NCBI RefSeq assembly: GCF_014696135.1
Contig: NZ_JACJPP010000004.1
Span: 186,001-250,000, forward strand
Length of the DNA stretch: 64,000 nucleotides
Reading direction: 5' to 3'
Source of the DNA: Nodosilinea sp. FACHB-141
Lineage (GTDB): Bacteria > Cyanobacteriota > Cyanobacteriia > Phormidesmidales > Phormidesmidaceae
Each line of letters begins with the position of its first letter. Position 1 is the stretch's first letter. Below, piece by piece: positions 45,786 through 54,420 of the stretch. The position numbers and the translations under genes are program-made. The notes under the pieces are model-generated. The model made no database searches. It saw only the letters and a list, made by a program, of their open reading frames with translations, and was not told where the DNA came from.

Positions 45786-46751
45786 TTAAGGCGATCGCTC
45801 TACGCTGTAGATTTGCATGCCCTTGGCGGTTAGAAAGTCCAGATTGATAGCCTCTGTTGAGGTTGCTTTGTTGCGCAGCAAAGCTGTGAAGCCACCTGCC
45901 CCTAACCCCGACTGGGGCCAAAGGCGATAGCAGGGAAAGGCGGCCAGGGGTGAGGCATGGTCAGCCAAAACGGGGACGTCTACTGCCTCAAACTGAGGAA
46001 ACTTTTTGATCAGCCAGTCCACGACCTGCTCGTTCTCTTCAGGGGAGAAGGTGCAGGTCATGTAGGCTAGGTAGCCGCCACCTGCCACGGTTTGGGCAGC
46101 ACTGGCCAAAATTCGCTTTTGGCGACTGGCGTTTTTCTTGATGTTGACGGGGTGAAAACAGCCTAGGGCCTGATCGCCTTTGGCTAGGAGTGACTGGCCG
46201 CTGCACGGAGCATCGGCCACCACTACTGAGGCGGTGCGAGAGAGTTGTTCGGCAAAGGTTTGAGGGTCGAGGTTAAACACCAGCGCGTCTGTCAACCCGC
46301 AGCGTTTGAGATTAGAAATCAAGATTCTGACCCGCTTGCGAATGACTTCGTTGCACCAGAGATGATCGGGCATTAAGGCTTTCCAAGCCAGCATGCTCTT
46401 CCCCCCTGGGGCGGCGCAGAGATCGAGCACTGACTCTGTTGGGGTGGCGATTGCGCTAAACACCCCTGCCGAGAATACCGAAGCCATATCTAAGCAATAG
46501 TAGGCTCCATCTTGGTGAAGAGCGTGCTGACCAGGGCGCTGATCCCCGCTGAGGCGATCGCACCAGGCGGGCTGCCAGGGTAGGGGTGGTGCGATCGCAA
46601 AGGGCACCACCTCTGGCCGGGGTTGCATCCACACAACGGCGGTGGGAAACGGCTGAGGGTTGACTAGGGCCTCTACAAAGGCAGCGCGATCGCGCTCCTC
46701 AGCAAATAGCCGACGGCTCAGTTTTAGCAGCAGGTTAGTCGGTTCGCCCAT
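45786..46751 (-). CDS. RsmB/NOP family RNA cytosine-C5 methyltransferase
   Basis: Protein of 321 residues. The SAM-binding motif is VLDLCAAPGGKSMLAWKAL. The two catalytic cysteines are in VADAPCSGQSLLAKGD and AYMTCTFSPEEN, as required for m5C formation. The N-terminal RNA-binding part is short, and there is no PUA domain seen. It resembles RlmI/RsmF-like enzymes, but the target RNA cannot be told from the sequence. It probably begins a transcript with the prenyltransferase downstream. Confidence 0.9.
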   Translation of the reverse strand: MGEPTNLLLKLSRRLFAEERDRAAFVEALVNPQPFPTAVVWMQPRPEVVPFAIAPPLPWQPAWCDRLSGDQRPGQHALHQDGAYYCLDMASVFSAGVFSAIATPTESVLDLCAAPGGKSMLAWKALMPDHLWCNEVIRKRVRILISNLKRCGLTDALVFNLDPQTFAEQLSRTASVVVADAPCSGQSLLAKGDQALGCFHPVNIKKNASRQKRILASAAQTVAGGGYLAYMTCTFSPEENEQVVDWLIKKFPQFEAVDVPVLADHASPLAAFPCYRLWPQSGLGAGGFTALLRNKATSTEAINLDFLTAKGMQIYSVERSP

Positions 46752-47231
46752 AGGGCAGGATTATGCCACAGCCTGTGGGTCAACTCTAGAGATATAGCAA
46801 TGAGCCAGGAGTATTGCTCCTCAAGTTTTGACCTTAAGTTAATTAATCGTTAACTCAATTTATATCTAAAGAACGACGGGGTTTTAAGAGGGTAATATTC
46901 AACCCAACTAAATAGTATTTATGGTCACATTAGCAACTGAGTTTTCAAACATAGATCTAGTGAACTCACTATCTTCTCCGTTGGTCAACAGGGATATTAC
47001 CCCTGTTTGAACTGATCCCTAGCAAGTTTACGTTCGTTAAAGTTTTAAGAAACGTTCATTCACATAATTGTGACTGTGCTCAACACAAACATGAAGACAA
47101 TATAAAGGACGTTTAGCAATTGCAGGAGCTATATCCTTGTAAGCGTCAGAGGTTTGGGCCTTACGGTAGATGATCCCCATTTTTTCAAGAGTAAAAATGT
47201 AGAGGTTAGATACAGCTTTTAGGAAGCCACT
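46752..47231. promoter_or_regulatory. 480-base AT-rich leader with a 29-codon mini-ORF
   Basis: The region is much more AT-rich than its neighbours. A frame from 46921 to 47010 would encode MVTLATEFSNIDLVNSLSSP plus nine residues, but has no visible ribosome site. A 7-bp hairpin (AACAGGG/CCCTGTT, 46987-47007) overlaps its end. The rest is probably the promoter of the Cys-rich gene; TATAAAGGA occurs at 47100. Confidence 0.4.
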
Positions 47232-47549
47232 ATGAAATCAGCGCAGTGCCAGGTGTCATCTTGTAGCCGCTGCCGTTTTTATTCTCCGGAAGGTCGACGG
47301 GGAGGACAGTGCAGTCAACTCGGCGTACCTGTAGAAAGCCGGTGGTCACCGTGTTCCTTAGCTGTACCCGTGTTTACATCGCCGCTGGTGACGATGAAAC
47401 CCCTGGACTTTTTGCCTCAGCCCTTAGATTTAGGCTTTGCCGAAGTTTCCCGCGAGGCGGCGCGATTAGAGGCATCCTTGGAGGCTCCTACTGTGGAGAG
47501 GTATTCAGAAGACGCTCTTCGACCTGCCCCTGCCCGAGTTCGGCGCTAG
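47232..47549 (+). CDS. Cys-rich hypothetical protein
   Basis: Protein of 105 residues. The N-terminal third carries the cysteine pattern CQVSSCSRCRFYSP, then GGQCSQLGVPVESRW and SPCSLAVPVF, about six cysteines in 45 residues, as in a small zinc or metal finger. The remainder is variable. From memory, similar CRFYxPEGRRGGQC proteins are conserved in cyanobacteria, with no known function. The start ATG follows AGGAAG closely. It is read alone. Confidence 0.75.
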   Translation: MKSAQCQVSSCSRCRFYSPEGRRGGQCSQLGVPVESRWSPCSLAVPVFTSPLVTMKPLDFLPQPLDLGFAEVSREAARLEASLEAPTVERYSEDALRPAPARVRR

Positions 47550-47762
47550 ATAAACTGCGGTTAGCTCCCAAAATTTCTGAGAAATTATCCCACCTTTTTG
47601 CACGGACAACTAAAGTACCTAGGCAGCTATGTCTCATGGGCGCTAAAGCTCTCACTTTGCGGTGGGTAGGTGAGGGGCAAAGGCTGGGGTAGCGTTTGAG
47701 GCCGCAAGAAACGGGTGGTTTGGACTAGGGGCGATCGGTAGATTGGGAATTGTAGTTGACCT

Positions 47763-48650
47763 ATGGCTGCGAAACCCATGAATCCTGTGGTGGAACCTGC
47801 AACCTACGACAATGAAACCTACAGGCAGATAGCTGAGGCGATCGCATTTCTGCGCCAGCACCATCTCGACCAGCCCGATCTGGCCGCCGTAGCCCGCCAT
47901 GTGCACCTCAGCGAATACCACTTTCAGCGCCTGTTTACTCGATGGGCGGGCATTAGCCCAAAGCGGTTTTTGCAGAACCTGACGGTGGACTATGCCAAGG
48001 CCAAGATTGCTGAAACCAAAAGCCTGATGGATCTGACTGGGGATGTGGGTCTGTCAAGTCCAAGCCGTTTGCACGATCTGTTTGTCAGCCTAGAGGCCGT
48101 GTCGCCGGGTGAGTTTAAGTCCGGAGGGGCGGGCCTGAAAATTTGCTACGGCATCCACGCTACTCCGTTTGGGCTGTGTTTGCTAGCCAAGACCGCACGG
48201 GGCATCTGCAATCTGCACTTTTTAGAGACACCAGATCAGGCGATGGCGGAGCATCTATTGCAGGCGGAGTGGCCCAGAGCAACCCTGGTGGACGACCAGC
48301 CTGGAACGGCGGAAGAGTGCCATCGCATCTTCACCCCAGACCCCGATCGCCCTTTAGCGCTCGCAGTCAAAGGCACCAACTTTCAGATTCAGGTGTGGCG
48401 GGCGCTTTTGCAGATTCCTCCAGGTGGGCTAACGACATACCAGGGCTTGGCAGAGGCGATCGGTCGGCCTACAGCGGCGCGAGCGGTGGGCAATGCCATT
48501 GGACAGAACCCGGTAGGGTATCTCATTCCCTGTCACCGGGTGATTCGAGCCTCGGGTGAGTGGGGTGGCTACCGCTGGGGGCCAGCGCGCAAGACGTTGC
48601 TGTTGGGCTGGGAAGCGGGACAGACCCAGGCCTTCCCCCAGGAGGCGTAA
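47763..48650 (+). CDS. AraC-type HTH plus O6-methylguanine-DNA methyltransferase (Ada-like)
   Basis: Protein of 295 residues. An AraC helix-turn-helix domain occupies about 18-105 (DLAAVARHVHLSEYHFQRLF then SPSRLHDLFV). The methyltransferase has an N-terminal ribonuclease-like part (about 130-195) and a C-terminal DNA-binding part (about 205-285). The active site is PCHRVI and the arginine finger region RAVGNAIGQNP. It should remove alkyl groups from O6-methylguanine. Unlike E. coli Ada, it has no N-terminal Cys4-zinc phosphotriester domain, so its activating signal must be different. Its stop overlaps the next start (TAATG). Confidence 0.92.
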   Translation: MAAKPMNPVVEPATYDNETYRQIAEAIAFLRQHHLDQPDLAAVARHVHLSEYHFQRLFTRWAGISPKRFLQNLTVDYAKAKIAETKSLMDLTGDVGLSSPSRLHDLFVSLEAVSPGEFKSGGAGLKICYGIHATPFGLCLLAKTARGICNLHFLETPDQAMAEHLLQAEWPRATLVDDQPGTAEECHRIFTPDPDRPLALAVKGTNFQIQVWRALLQIPPGGLTTYQGLAEAIGRPTAARAVGNAIGQNPVGYLIPCHRVIRASGEWGGYRWGPARKTLLLGWEAGQTQAFPQEA

Positions 48651-49549
48651 TGCGAAAAATCAATCTTGCCGAGCTTTTGCTGCTGGCGGCACTGTGGGGT
48701 GGCTCGTTTCTGTTTATGCGAGTGGCGGTGCCGGTGTTGGGTCCGCTATGGCTGATCGAGATTCGCGTAGTGCTGGCCGGTTGTGCCTTGCTGCCGGTGG
48801 TCGTACACCTCAATCTGTGGCCAGAACTGCGCCAACGCTGGCGAGCCCTTCTGGTGATAGGCAGCATTAATTCTGCGATCCCCTTTGTGCTGCTGGCCTT
48901 TGCTTCCCTGTCGCTACCAGCTGGGTTAACCTCCACTTTAAATAGCACAGCGCCGTTGTTTGGCACGGTTGTGGCCGCGGTTTGGCTCCAGGAAGCCCTT
49001 ACCCTCACCCGGTGGATTGGCTTCGGGCTGGGCTTTGTTGGGGTCGTGATTTTGGTAGGTTGGCAACCGATTATGGCGACGCCAGGGTTTGGATGGGCGG
49101 TGGCGGCAGGGTTAGTTGCGGCTTTTATGTATGCGATCGCAGCTCCCTACATCCGGCAAAATTTGGCTGGAGTCTCGCCCTGGACCATCACCGCCGGTAG
49201 TTTATGGGGAGCCGCCCTGGCTTTGCTACCGGCCCTACCCTTTACCGTGCCGCACCAACTGCCTACGCCAACCGTTGTCGCTGCGGTGGTGGCTCTGGCG
49301 CTGCTTTCTACAGCCTGCGCCTATCTACTCTACTTTCGGCTGATTCAAAACGTTGGCTCTACCAAGGCATTAACTGTGGGGTATCTAATTCCCATGTTTG
49401 CCGTGCTTTGGGGTGCTGTGCTGCTAGCAGAGCCCGTTACCGAATCGATGGCGGTGGGGGGCAGCTTGATTTTGCCGGGCACCGCGATCGCCAACGACCT
49501 GTTCAACCCCGGACAAAAAAGAGCCCAGACTCCACAGAGAGAAGTCTAG
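48650..49549 (+). CDS. EamA/DMT family transporter
   Basis: Inner-membrane transporter of 299 residues with two EamA repeats (about 5-140 and 150-288) and about ten membrane segments. It begins NLAELLLLAALWGGSFLFMR, typical of the drug/metabolite transporter superfamily. Its start codon overlaps the stop of the alkyl-transferase gene as TAATG, so translation is coupled. Such proteins export amino acids, nucleosides or toxic compounds; the substrate is not known. The coupling suggests a detoxification role, which is inference. Confidence 0.9.
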   Translation: MRKINLAELLLLAALWGGSFLFMRVAVPVLGPLWLIEIRVVLAGCALLPVVVHLNLWPELRQRWRALLVIGSINSAIPFVLLAFASLSLPAGLTSTLNSTAPLFGTVVAAVWLQEALTLTRWIGFGLGFVGVVILVGWQPIMATPGFGWAVAAGLVAAFMYAIAAPYIRQNLAGVSPWTITAGSLWGAALALLPALPFTVPHQLPTPTVVAAVVALALLSTACAYLLYFRLIQNVGSTKALTVGYLIPMFAVLWGAVLLAEPVTESMAVGGSLILPGTAIANDLFNPGQKRAQTPQREV

Positions 49550-49586
49550 GCCTGGGGTTCTAGGCTAAGTTTTCCAACACGGTGGC

Positions 49587-50336
49587 CTACTCCGCCGATC
49601 CAGATTCGCCTGCGTCGGGGACAGTGGCTACGGGCTCGACAATGCCTGCGGCTTCGGCTTCGGCAGCTTTTTTGCGGTCTTCACGCTTTTTGCGATCGGC
49701 GGCCAGCATGTCTTTCATCACTTCCTGGGCCTGGGCAAATTTCTCCATGTTGCTGCGGTAGAGTTCGACGTCTTTTAGCAGCTTATCGTTAGAGATATTG
49801 AGCTTGCCCGCCAGGTCTTTAAACAGGGTCTCGACGACTGCTTTATCTTTGAGGTCTTCGGCGGGGGTTACGGCTTCTACCAGGGTGTAGAGCCCGATGC
49901 CAAAGGGGCGGCTGTACTTGAATTTTTCTCGGTTGGCGACCGAAGCCAAGGTGCCGCGCAGGCCATCGCCGCCATCGCCGAGGTGCTCAAACTGCCCCTT
50001 CAGATCGTCTAAGGACATGCCGTTGACGGAGGACCTTACGGCCTCAGCATCGCCGCGATAGTGCTCGGGGGTGCTGTTGATGGAGCGGCACAGGGCGTTG
50101 AAGATGGTAGCTTTGTCGCTCTCGGGCTCGTAACCGACCATAAAGCGATCGAAGGTAGTGACGATGCCCAGTGCATAGATGGGGTCGTAGGCAAAGTCAA
50201 CGTTGACGGAGAGCAGGTGCATCTCTACCATCAGCTCGTCTACCACGCGCCGGTAGATAGAGTTAATAGGGCGAGTGTGGTGGGTATAAAAGTCGCGCTT
50301 GGCGTCAGATACCGTGCGTACGGGTGCGTTGTTCAC
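49587..50336 (-). CDS. thf1: Photosystem II biogenesis protein Psb29/THF1
   Basis: Protein of 249 residues of the THYLAKOID FORMATION1/Psb29 family, required for photosystem II repair and the FtsH complexes of cyanobacteria and plants. It shows TVSDAKRDFYTHHTRPINSI, LSVNVDFAYDPIYALGIVTT and FMVGYEPESDKATIFNALC, with a C-terminal helical coiled region (EDLKDKAVVETLFKDL) and an acidic Ala/Glu tail. Interaction with FtsH is established for homologues; an ftsH gene begins at 62.8 kb in this window. Confidence 0.95.
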   Translation of the reverse strand: MNNAPVRTVSDAKRDFYTHHTRPINSIYRRVVDELMVEMHLLSVNVDFAYDPIYALGIVTTFDRFMVGYEPESDKATIFNALCRSINSTPEHYRGDAEAVRSSVNGMSLDDLKGQFEHLGDGGDGLRGTLASVANREKFKYSRPFGIGLYTLVEAVTPAEDLKDKAVVETLFKDLAGKLNISNDKLLKDVELYRSNMEKFAQAQEVMKDMLAADRKKREDRKKAAEAEAAGIVEPVATVPDAGESGSAE

Positions 50337-50423
50337 AGCCTAGGGTTCAAAATATTACAGTTCTTATATTCTATTGTCTCGCGGGACTGTGCCTTTGCCA
50401 ACCTACCCAGCCAAAGCTGGGGA

Positions 50424-51422
50424 TCAACGGCCTTGGAGCTTTTTGCGAACTTTGGCGGTGGTGCGTTGTAGCCAGAGGCGGGCTAGACGAGGTTTGGTGA
50501 GGTCAGAAATATCCCCAGAATGCTTGGCTCGATAGTCGAAGAAGTGGTTGATTTCGGCCAGAATCACCTCTAGCCGAGGCAGCAGAGCCGGGGCGCGGTA
50601 GGGTTCTAGGTCTGTGGGGGTCATGGCTAGGGGAGTGGGCGTTTGCAGGGCCGCGAGGATGCGATCGCAGTCGTACCCCGTCGAATGCACCCCAATTTTG
50701 TAGCAGTTAAACCCCGGATCTAAGTAATCGGCCAGCGCTCCGTTGACGCTAGTGAACACCTGACAACCACAGGCCATCGCCTCCATGGGGGGCAGGCCAA
50801 ACCCCTCGCTCACCCGGCTCAGCGCCCAGTATTCTGCCGAGTCGTAGAGAAAGATTTTGCTGCGGTTAAACAGAATCGAGAGATCGTCGACAAACCCAGT
50901 CAGTGTCACCAGATTGCAGCGAGACTCCAAGGCTGGAACCAGCTGGTTGAGCAGATAATCTGACGACTTGCGCACCTGCACCAACACGTCAATATCCCTA
51001 GACTGCTGTTGATTGGTGAACTCAGGTGAAATGTGGTTGGGTAGATAAAAAACTAGCCCGTTGGGCCGCTTTTGCCCCCAGTAGCCCATAGAGTTGCGGC
51101 TGACGGTGATGATTGGAATATCCCCTGGGAGGGTGAACCCGTAGCCGCTGCTGTGGGCGTGATAGACCACCGAGTAGCCTCGTAGCCGCTTGACTAGCCG
51201 AGGAATGTGGAACCCCCAGCTAACTACAAAAATGCTGTTGTCGAGGTTGGGCTGCTGGAGCAGGTCATCCAAAAACAGCGTGTCATCCTCGCGCTGGTCG
51301 TAGGTGACCACCTCGGCGGAGCAGACCTGCTGGGCTAGCTTGAGGGTCTTGAGCTCAGCAAACAGCCCTCCGCAGTGGAAGCGCTTGCCGGTGCCAGGAA
51401 CCAGAAAGTAGAGGTGACGCAT
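50424..51422 (-). CDS. Glycosyltransferase, group 1-like
   Basis: Protein of 332 residues with a GT4-like fold. The C-terminal nucleotide-sugar motif EGFGLPPMEAMACGC lies at about 206-220. The N-terminal half (LYFLVPGTGKRFHCGG) is a Rossmann-type acceptor domain. The last 40 residues are basic (RLWLQRTTAKVRKKL), perhaps membrane-associated. The acceptor cannot be identified. Just upstream of its start are two copies of a 20-base repeat. It is on the same strand as thf1 but 87 bases away, with no clear operon. Confidence 0.85.
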   Translation of the reverse strand: MRHLYFLVPGTGKRFHCGGLFAELKTLKLAQQVCSAEVVTYDQREDDTLFLDDLLQQPNLDNSIFVVSWGFHIPRLVKRLRGYSVVYHAHSSGYGFTLPGDIPIITVSRNSMGYWGQKRPNGLVFYLPNHISPEFTNQQQSRDIDVLVQVRKSSDYLLNQLVPALESRCNLVTLTGFVDDLSILFNRSKIFLYDSAEYWALSRVSEGFGLPPMEAMACGCQVFTSVNGALADYLDPGFNCYKIGVHSTGYDCDRILAALQTPTPLAMTPTDLEPYRAPALLPRLEVILAEINHFFDYRAKHSGDISDLTKPRLARLWLQRTTAKVRKKLQGR

Positions 51423-51427
51423 GGATG

Positions 51428-51467
51428 TTTTACAAGTTGACTAGTAATTTTACAAGTGGATTAGTCA
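51428..51467. repeat. Tandem 20-base direct repeat upstream of the glycosyltransferase
   Basis: Two adjacent units at 51428-51447 and 51448-51467 share TTTACAAGTxGAxTAGT. They lie directly before the minus-strand ATG at 51422, covering where the ribosome site would be. This could be an operator or an RNA element affecting translation. Confidence 0.5.
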
Positions 51468-51688
51468 CTTTAATCGGGTTTCAGCTAACTCAACCACGTT
51501 TAAGATGGAGACATTTTTTAGCTGTTGCCTCAGCTCCGATCGCCCTAAAAATCGAACGTGCCAAAAGAATTCAGGGACAGGTGGGTGATGAAAAAACTGG
51601 CCCATTGGTTGAGGCAGTTTTGCCCTAGGAAAGAGTTTGGCATTGGCTTGCACCGCCTACAGTGAAAGCCACACTGGAGGGTGGAAAC

Positions 51689-52768
51689 ATGTCGATTAAC
51701 CATTTGGGATTGCTGGGCTTGGTCGCGATCGCCCTGCTAACGATCGTTCTCTGGCTAGGTCGCCGGTGGCGCGAACAGCAGTATGACCTGCGCGGCAAGA
51801 CCATTTTGATCACCGGGGGCTCCCGGGGGCTGGGTCTGGTCATGGCCCGCCAGCTGGTAGCGGCCGGGGCTCGACTGGCCATTTGTGCGCGGGATGAAGC
51901 TGAACTAGAGCGGGCAAAAACCGAACTGGTGCAGCAGGGCGGGGAGATTTTGACTCTGATCTGTGATGTCACTCACCAGACCCAGGTCGAGCAGATGGTG
52001 CAGCAGGTCAACGAGCACTTTGGGGCGATCGACATTCTGATCAACAACGCGGGCACTGACATCGTGGGGCCGTTAGAAAATCTGACCATGCAGGACTACG
52101 ACGATCTGATGCAACTCCATTTCTGGGCACCGCTCTACACCACCCAAGCGGTGCTGCCGGGGATGCGCGATCGCAGAGCTGGTCGCATCGTCAATATTTC
52201 GTCTGTCGGAGGCAAAGTGGCGTCGCCGCACATGGTGGCCTACTGCGCCAGCAAGTTTGCCTTAACGGGGTTGTCGGCTGGCCTGCACATCGAACTGGCC
52301 CAAGCCGGCATTGTCGTCACTACGGTCTGTCCCGGTTTGATCTATACGGGCGTTAACGATCACGCCCTGTTTAAAGGACAGCGCAGCAAAGAGTACACCT
52401 GGTTCAGCATTAGCGAGTCGCTACCGATCATCTCTGCCAGCCCAGAAAAGGTAGCTCGAACTGCCATTGCCGGAATGCGTCGGGGGGCAGCCGAAGTGGT
52501 GGTGCCGCTGCCAATTCTGCTCATGGCCCGGTTCTACGGCCTGTTTCCAGGGTTCATGACTAGTTTGCTGAGCTGGGGAAGTAGGCTGCTGCCGGGACCC
52601 ATTGCAGGCGGTGAAAAGCGGGCCTTTGGCCGAGACAGCCACTCGCTTTGGGCACCATCCTGGCTGACCTATCTAAGCGATCGCGCCGCGCGGCGCAACA
52701 ATGAACTGCCCGTCCAGGAGCCGAAGTCGGCCCCCGAGGCCGAACCAGTGGGTAGCAGGGAGCAATAG
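51689..52768 (+). CDS. SDR family oxidoreductase, membrane anchored
   Basis: Short-chain dehydrogenase of 359 residues. A membrane segment lies at about 6-23 (LLGLVAIALLTIVLWLG), followed by the Rossmann motif ILITGGSRGLGLVMA. The NNAG motif is LINNAGTDIVG and the catalytic triad is visible as Ser in NISSVGG and YxxxK in YCASKFALTG. The C-terminal extension is long (about 245-359) and Pro/Glu-rich. The family reduces carbonyls with NAD(P)H; the substrate is unknown. The ATG at 51689 has GGAGGGTGG upstream; a GTG at 51662 is open too. It converges with the LysR gene. Confidence 0.9.
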   Translation: MSINHLGLLGLVAIALLTIVLWLGRRWREQQYDLRGKTILITGGSRGLGLVMARQLVAAGARLAICARDEAELERAKTELVQQGGEILTLICDVTHQTQVEQMVQQVNEHFGAIDILINNAGTDIVGPLENLTMQDYDDLMQLHFWAPLYTTQAVLPGMRDRRAGRIVNISSVGGKVASPHMVAYCASKFALTGLSAGLHIELAQAGIVVTTVCPGLIYTGVNDHALFKGQRSKEYTWFSISESLPIISASPEKVARTAIAGMRRGAAEVVVPLPILLMARFYGLFPGFMTSLLSWGSRLLPGPIAGGEKRAFGRDSHSLWAPSWLTYLSDRAARRNNELPVQEPKSAPEAEPVGSREQ

Positions 52769-52789
52769 CCCAATGGCCAAGCCGTGGCG

Positions 52790-53695
52790 CTAAACAGCTT
52801 TGATGCGGCTAAATTCGCCCACTTCCCGCAGGGCGTCTAAAAAGGCATAGAGCGCAGGGGTGTGCAGGGCGTCTTTCAAGATGGTGGCTCCTATCGGCCG
52901 AGAAATTGGGAAGGGCATAGAGACAATCTGCACATCAGGGGGCACCGGCTCGGCGGCAAGGCGGGGCAAAATGGCAATGCCCAAGCCCTGCTGCACCATG
53001 GCCACCATCGACGAGTCGTGGCGAATGCAGTAGGCAATTTCTAAAGGATGCTCTTGGGCACCCAGCACGGTGCGAATGCGCAGGCCACAGCTGCTGTGGC
53101 TAGAGCCAATGATCGGCATTTGGCGCATGTCATCGACGGTAAGCTTTCCGGTTTTGGGGCAATAGCCGGGGGGCAGCAGGGCCACGTAGTCGTCGTCAAA
53201 GATGTGCAGGGTTTCAACATCGTCGTCAACGATGGTTTCAGCAACGCAGATGTCAACTTCGCCCTTAAACAGCGCCTGCTTCAGCTGGTGCACTTCATCC
53301 ATTTCGTGGACGCTGATGGCGATGGTGGGGTAGCGGCGGTGCAATCGGGCGATCGCCCCGGGCAGCACATGAGTCGCAACGCTGCGAAAAGAGGCAATGC
53401 GCAAATTGCCCCCCTGTACGCCCCGGGCCTGGTTGGCCTCGCTGCCAATGGTGTCGAGCAGGCTCAGCACATCGCGGGCGTGGGCGGTAACGCGATCGCC
53501 CACGCTCGTCAGTCGTGCCCCATGGCGGCCCCGCTTCAGAAGAGTGACGCCCAGCTCGTCTTCTAGGGTGGCAATGGCGTGGCTAATAGTGGACTGGGTG
53601 ACATCGAGCTTGAGGGCCGCTTCGCTGAAGTTGCCGCACTCGGCGATCGTCACCAGTGCCCGCAGTTGTGACAGCTTGATTTTGTTGAGGTTCAT
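52790..53695 (-). CDS. LysR family transcriptional regulator
   Basis: DNA-binding regulator of 301 residues. The winged HTH covers about 6-65 (SQLRALVTIAECGNFSEAAL, QSTISHAIATLEDELGVTL), followed by a linker helix and a PBP-type effector domain (about 90-298). LysR proteins usually control a divergent gene plus their own, but the neighbour on that side (starting 54004) is a small unknown gene 308 bases away. The SDR gene is convergent, so a regulatory link with it is not implied. The start at 53695 (MNLNKIKL) fits homologues better than the ATG at 53710. Confidence 0.9.
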   Translation of the reverse strand: MNLNKIKLSQLRALVTIAECGNFSEAALKLDVTQSTISHAIATLEDELGVTLLKRGRHGARLTSVGDRVTAHARDVLSLLDTIGSEANQARGVQGGNLRIASFRSVATHVLPGAIARLHRRYPTIAISVHEMDEVHQLKQALFKGEVDICVAETIVDDDVETLHIFDDDYVALLPPGYCPKTGKLTVDDMRQMPIIGSSHSSCGLRIRTVLGAQEHPLEIAYCIRHDSSMVAMVQQGLGIAILPRLAAEPVPPDVQIVSMPFPISRPIGATILKDALHTPALYAFLDALREVGEFSRIKAV

Positions 53696-54003
53696 GGCGG
53701 CTCCAAGCACCTAAACGCCTATTCCAAGGCTAAGGGCAGAGGCTTGAGCTGGCCTATCGATTTTTTGCATAGCACCCATTCACGTCATGCTTTGTTACAA
53801 GCTGACGCCCCGAATACATTAGATACATCAGCAGCGGTAGCGCTTGGGGTGAGATGCCTCCACTCCCAGGAATGGAACCCTGACCGTTAACTCAGCCTTT
53901 GCATTCTGATCCTTTGCATTTGCGCTCAGCCCCTCTAGGGCTGACAGAGGCTTTTGGTCAGCCGTGCAACTGCCCGCTGTAATTCCCTTAGCCAAGAAAT
54001 GCC

Positions 54004-54291
54004 ATGAACACCACTACTCGTAACTCTAATTCTGAGCTCAACCGGCAGCGGCAGCGCCTTGAAACCCTGGTGCAGCCGGCCCAACGGCCCCTAGGTGTAG
54101 GCCAAGCTCTCAGTACTCTAGGCGATCGCCTGCTCAACTTCTTCACCGGCACCCAAGAGCTGCGCATTTGGCAGAGTACCCGCAATGGTCATCAAGTCTG
54201 GTTTGCCCACGACCCAGTCACTAATCGCACTCGCTCGTTTTACTCTGAGCAGGATGTGCGGTACTGGCTCGACAATCGCTACTACGAATAG
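54004..54291 (+). CDS. Hypothetical cyanobacterial protein, 95 residues
   Basis: Small soluble protein, basic and glutamine/arginine rich. It contains LGDRLLNFFTGTQELRIWQS, then HQVWFAHDPVTNRTRSFYSE and DVRYWLDNRYYE; the last 40 residues form a likely beta-rich unit. From memory similar short proteins occur across filamentous cyanobacteria, without a known function. It stands alone between the LysR and CHASE2 genes. Confidence 0.7.
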   Translation: MNTTTRNSNSELNRQRQRLETLVQPAQRPLGVGQALSTLGDRLLNFFTGTQELRIWQSTRNGHQVWFAHDPVTNRTRSFYSEQDVRYWLDNRYYE

Positions 54292-54420
54292 TCGGCACTA
54301 TCGCCATCGATAACCATGATGGAATACCCCGACGCAGAAGGTGAGGCGCACTGTAGCCCCCAACCTCCAGGGCAGCAAATCCGAGCTTAGGCCGGCTTTG
54401 CTACCCTGTTTGGTATAGGT

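Noticed and set aside
51425..51628. 67-codon frame before the SDR gene
   Set aside because: Contains the 20-base repeat and low-complexity sequence; no sign of a real protein.
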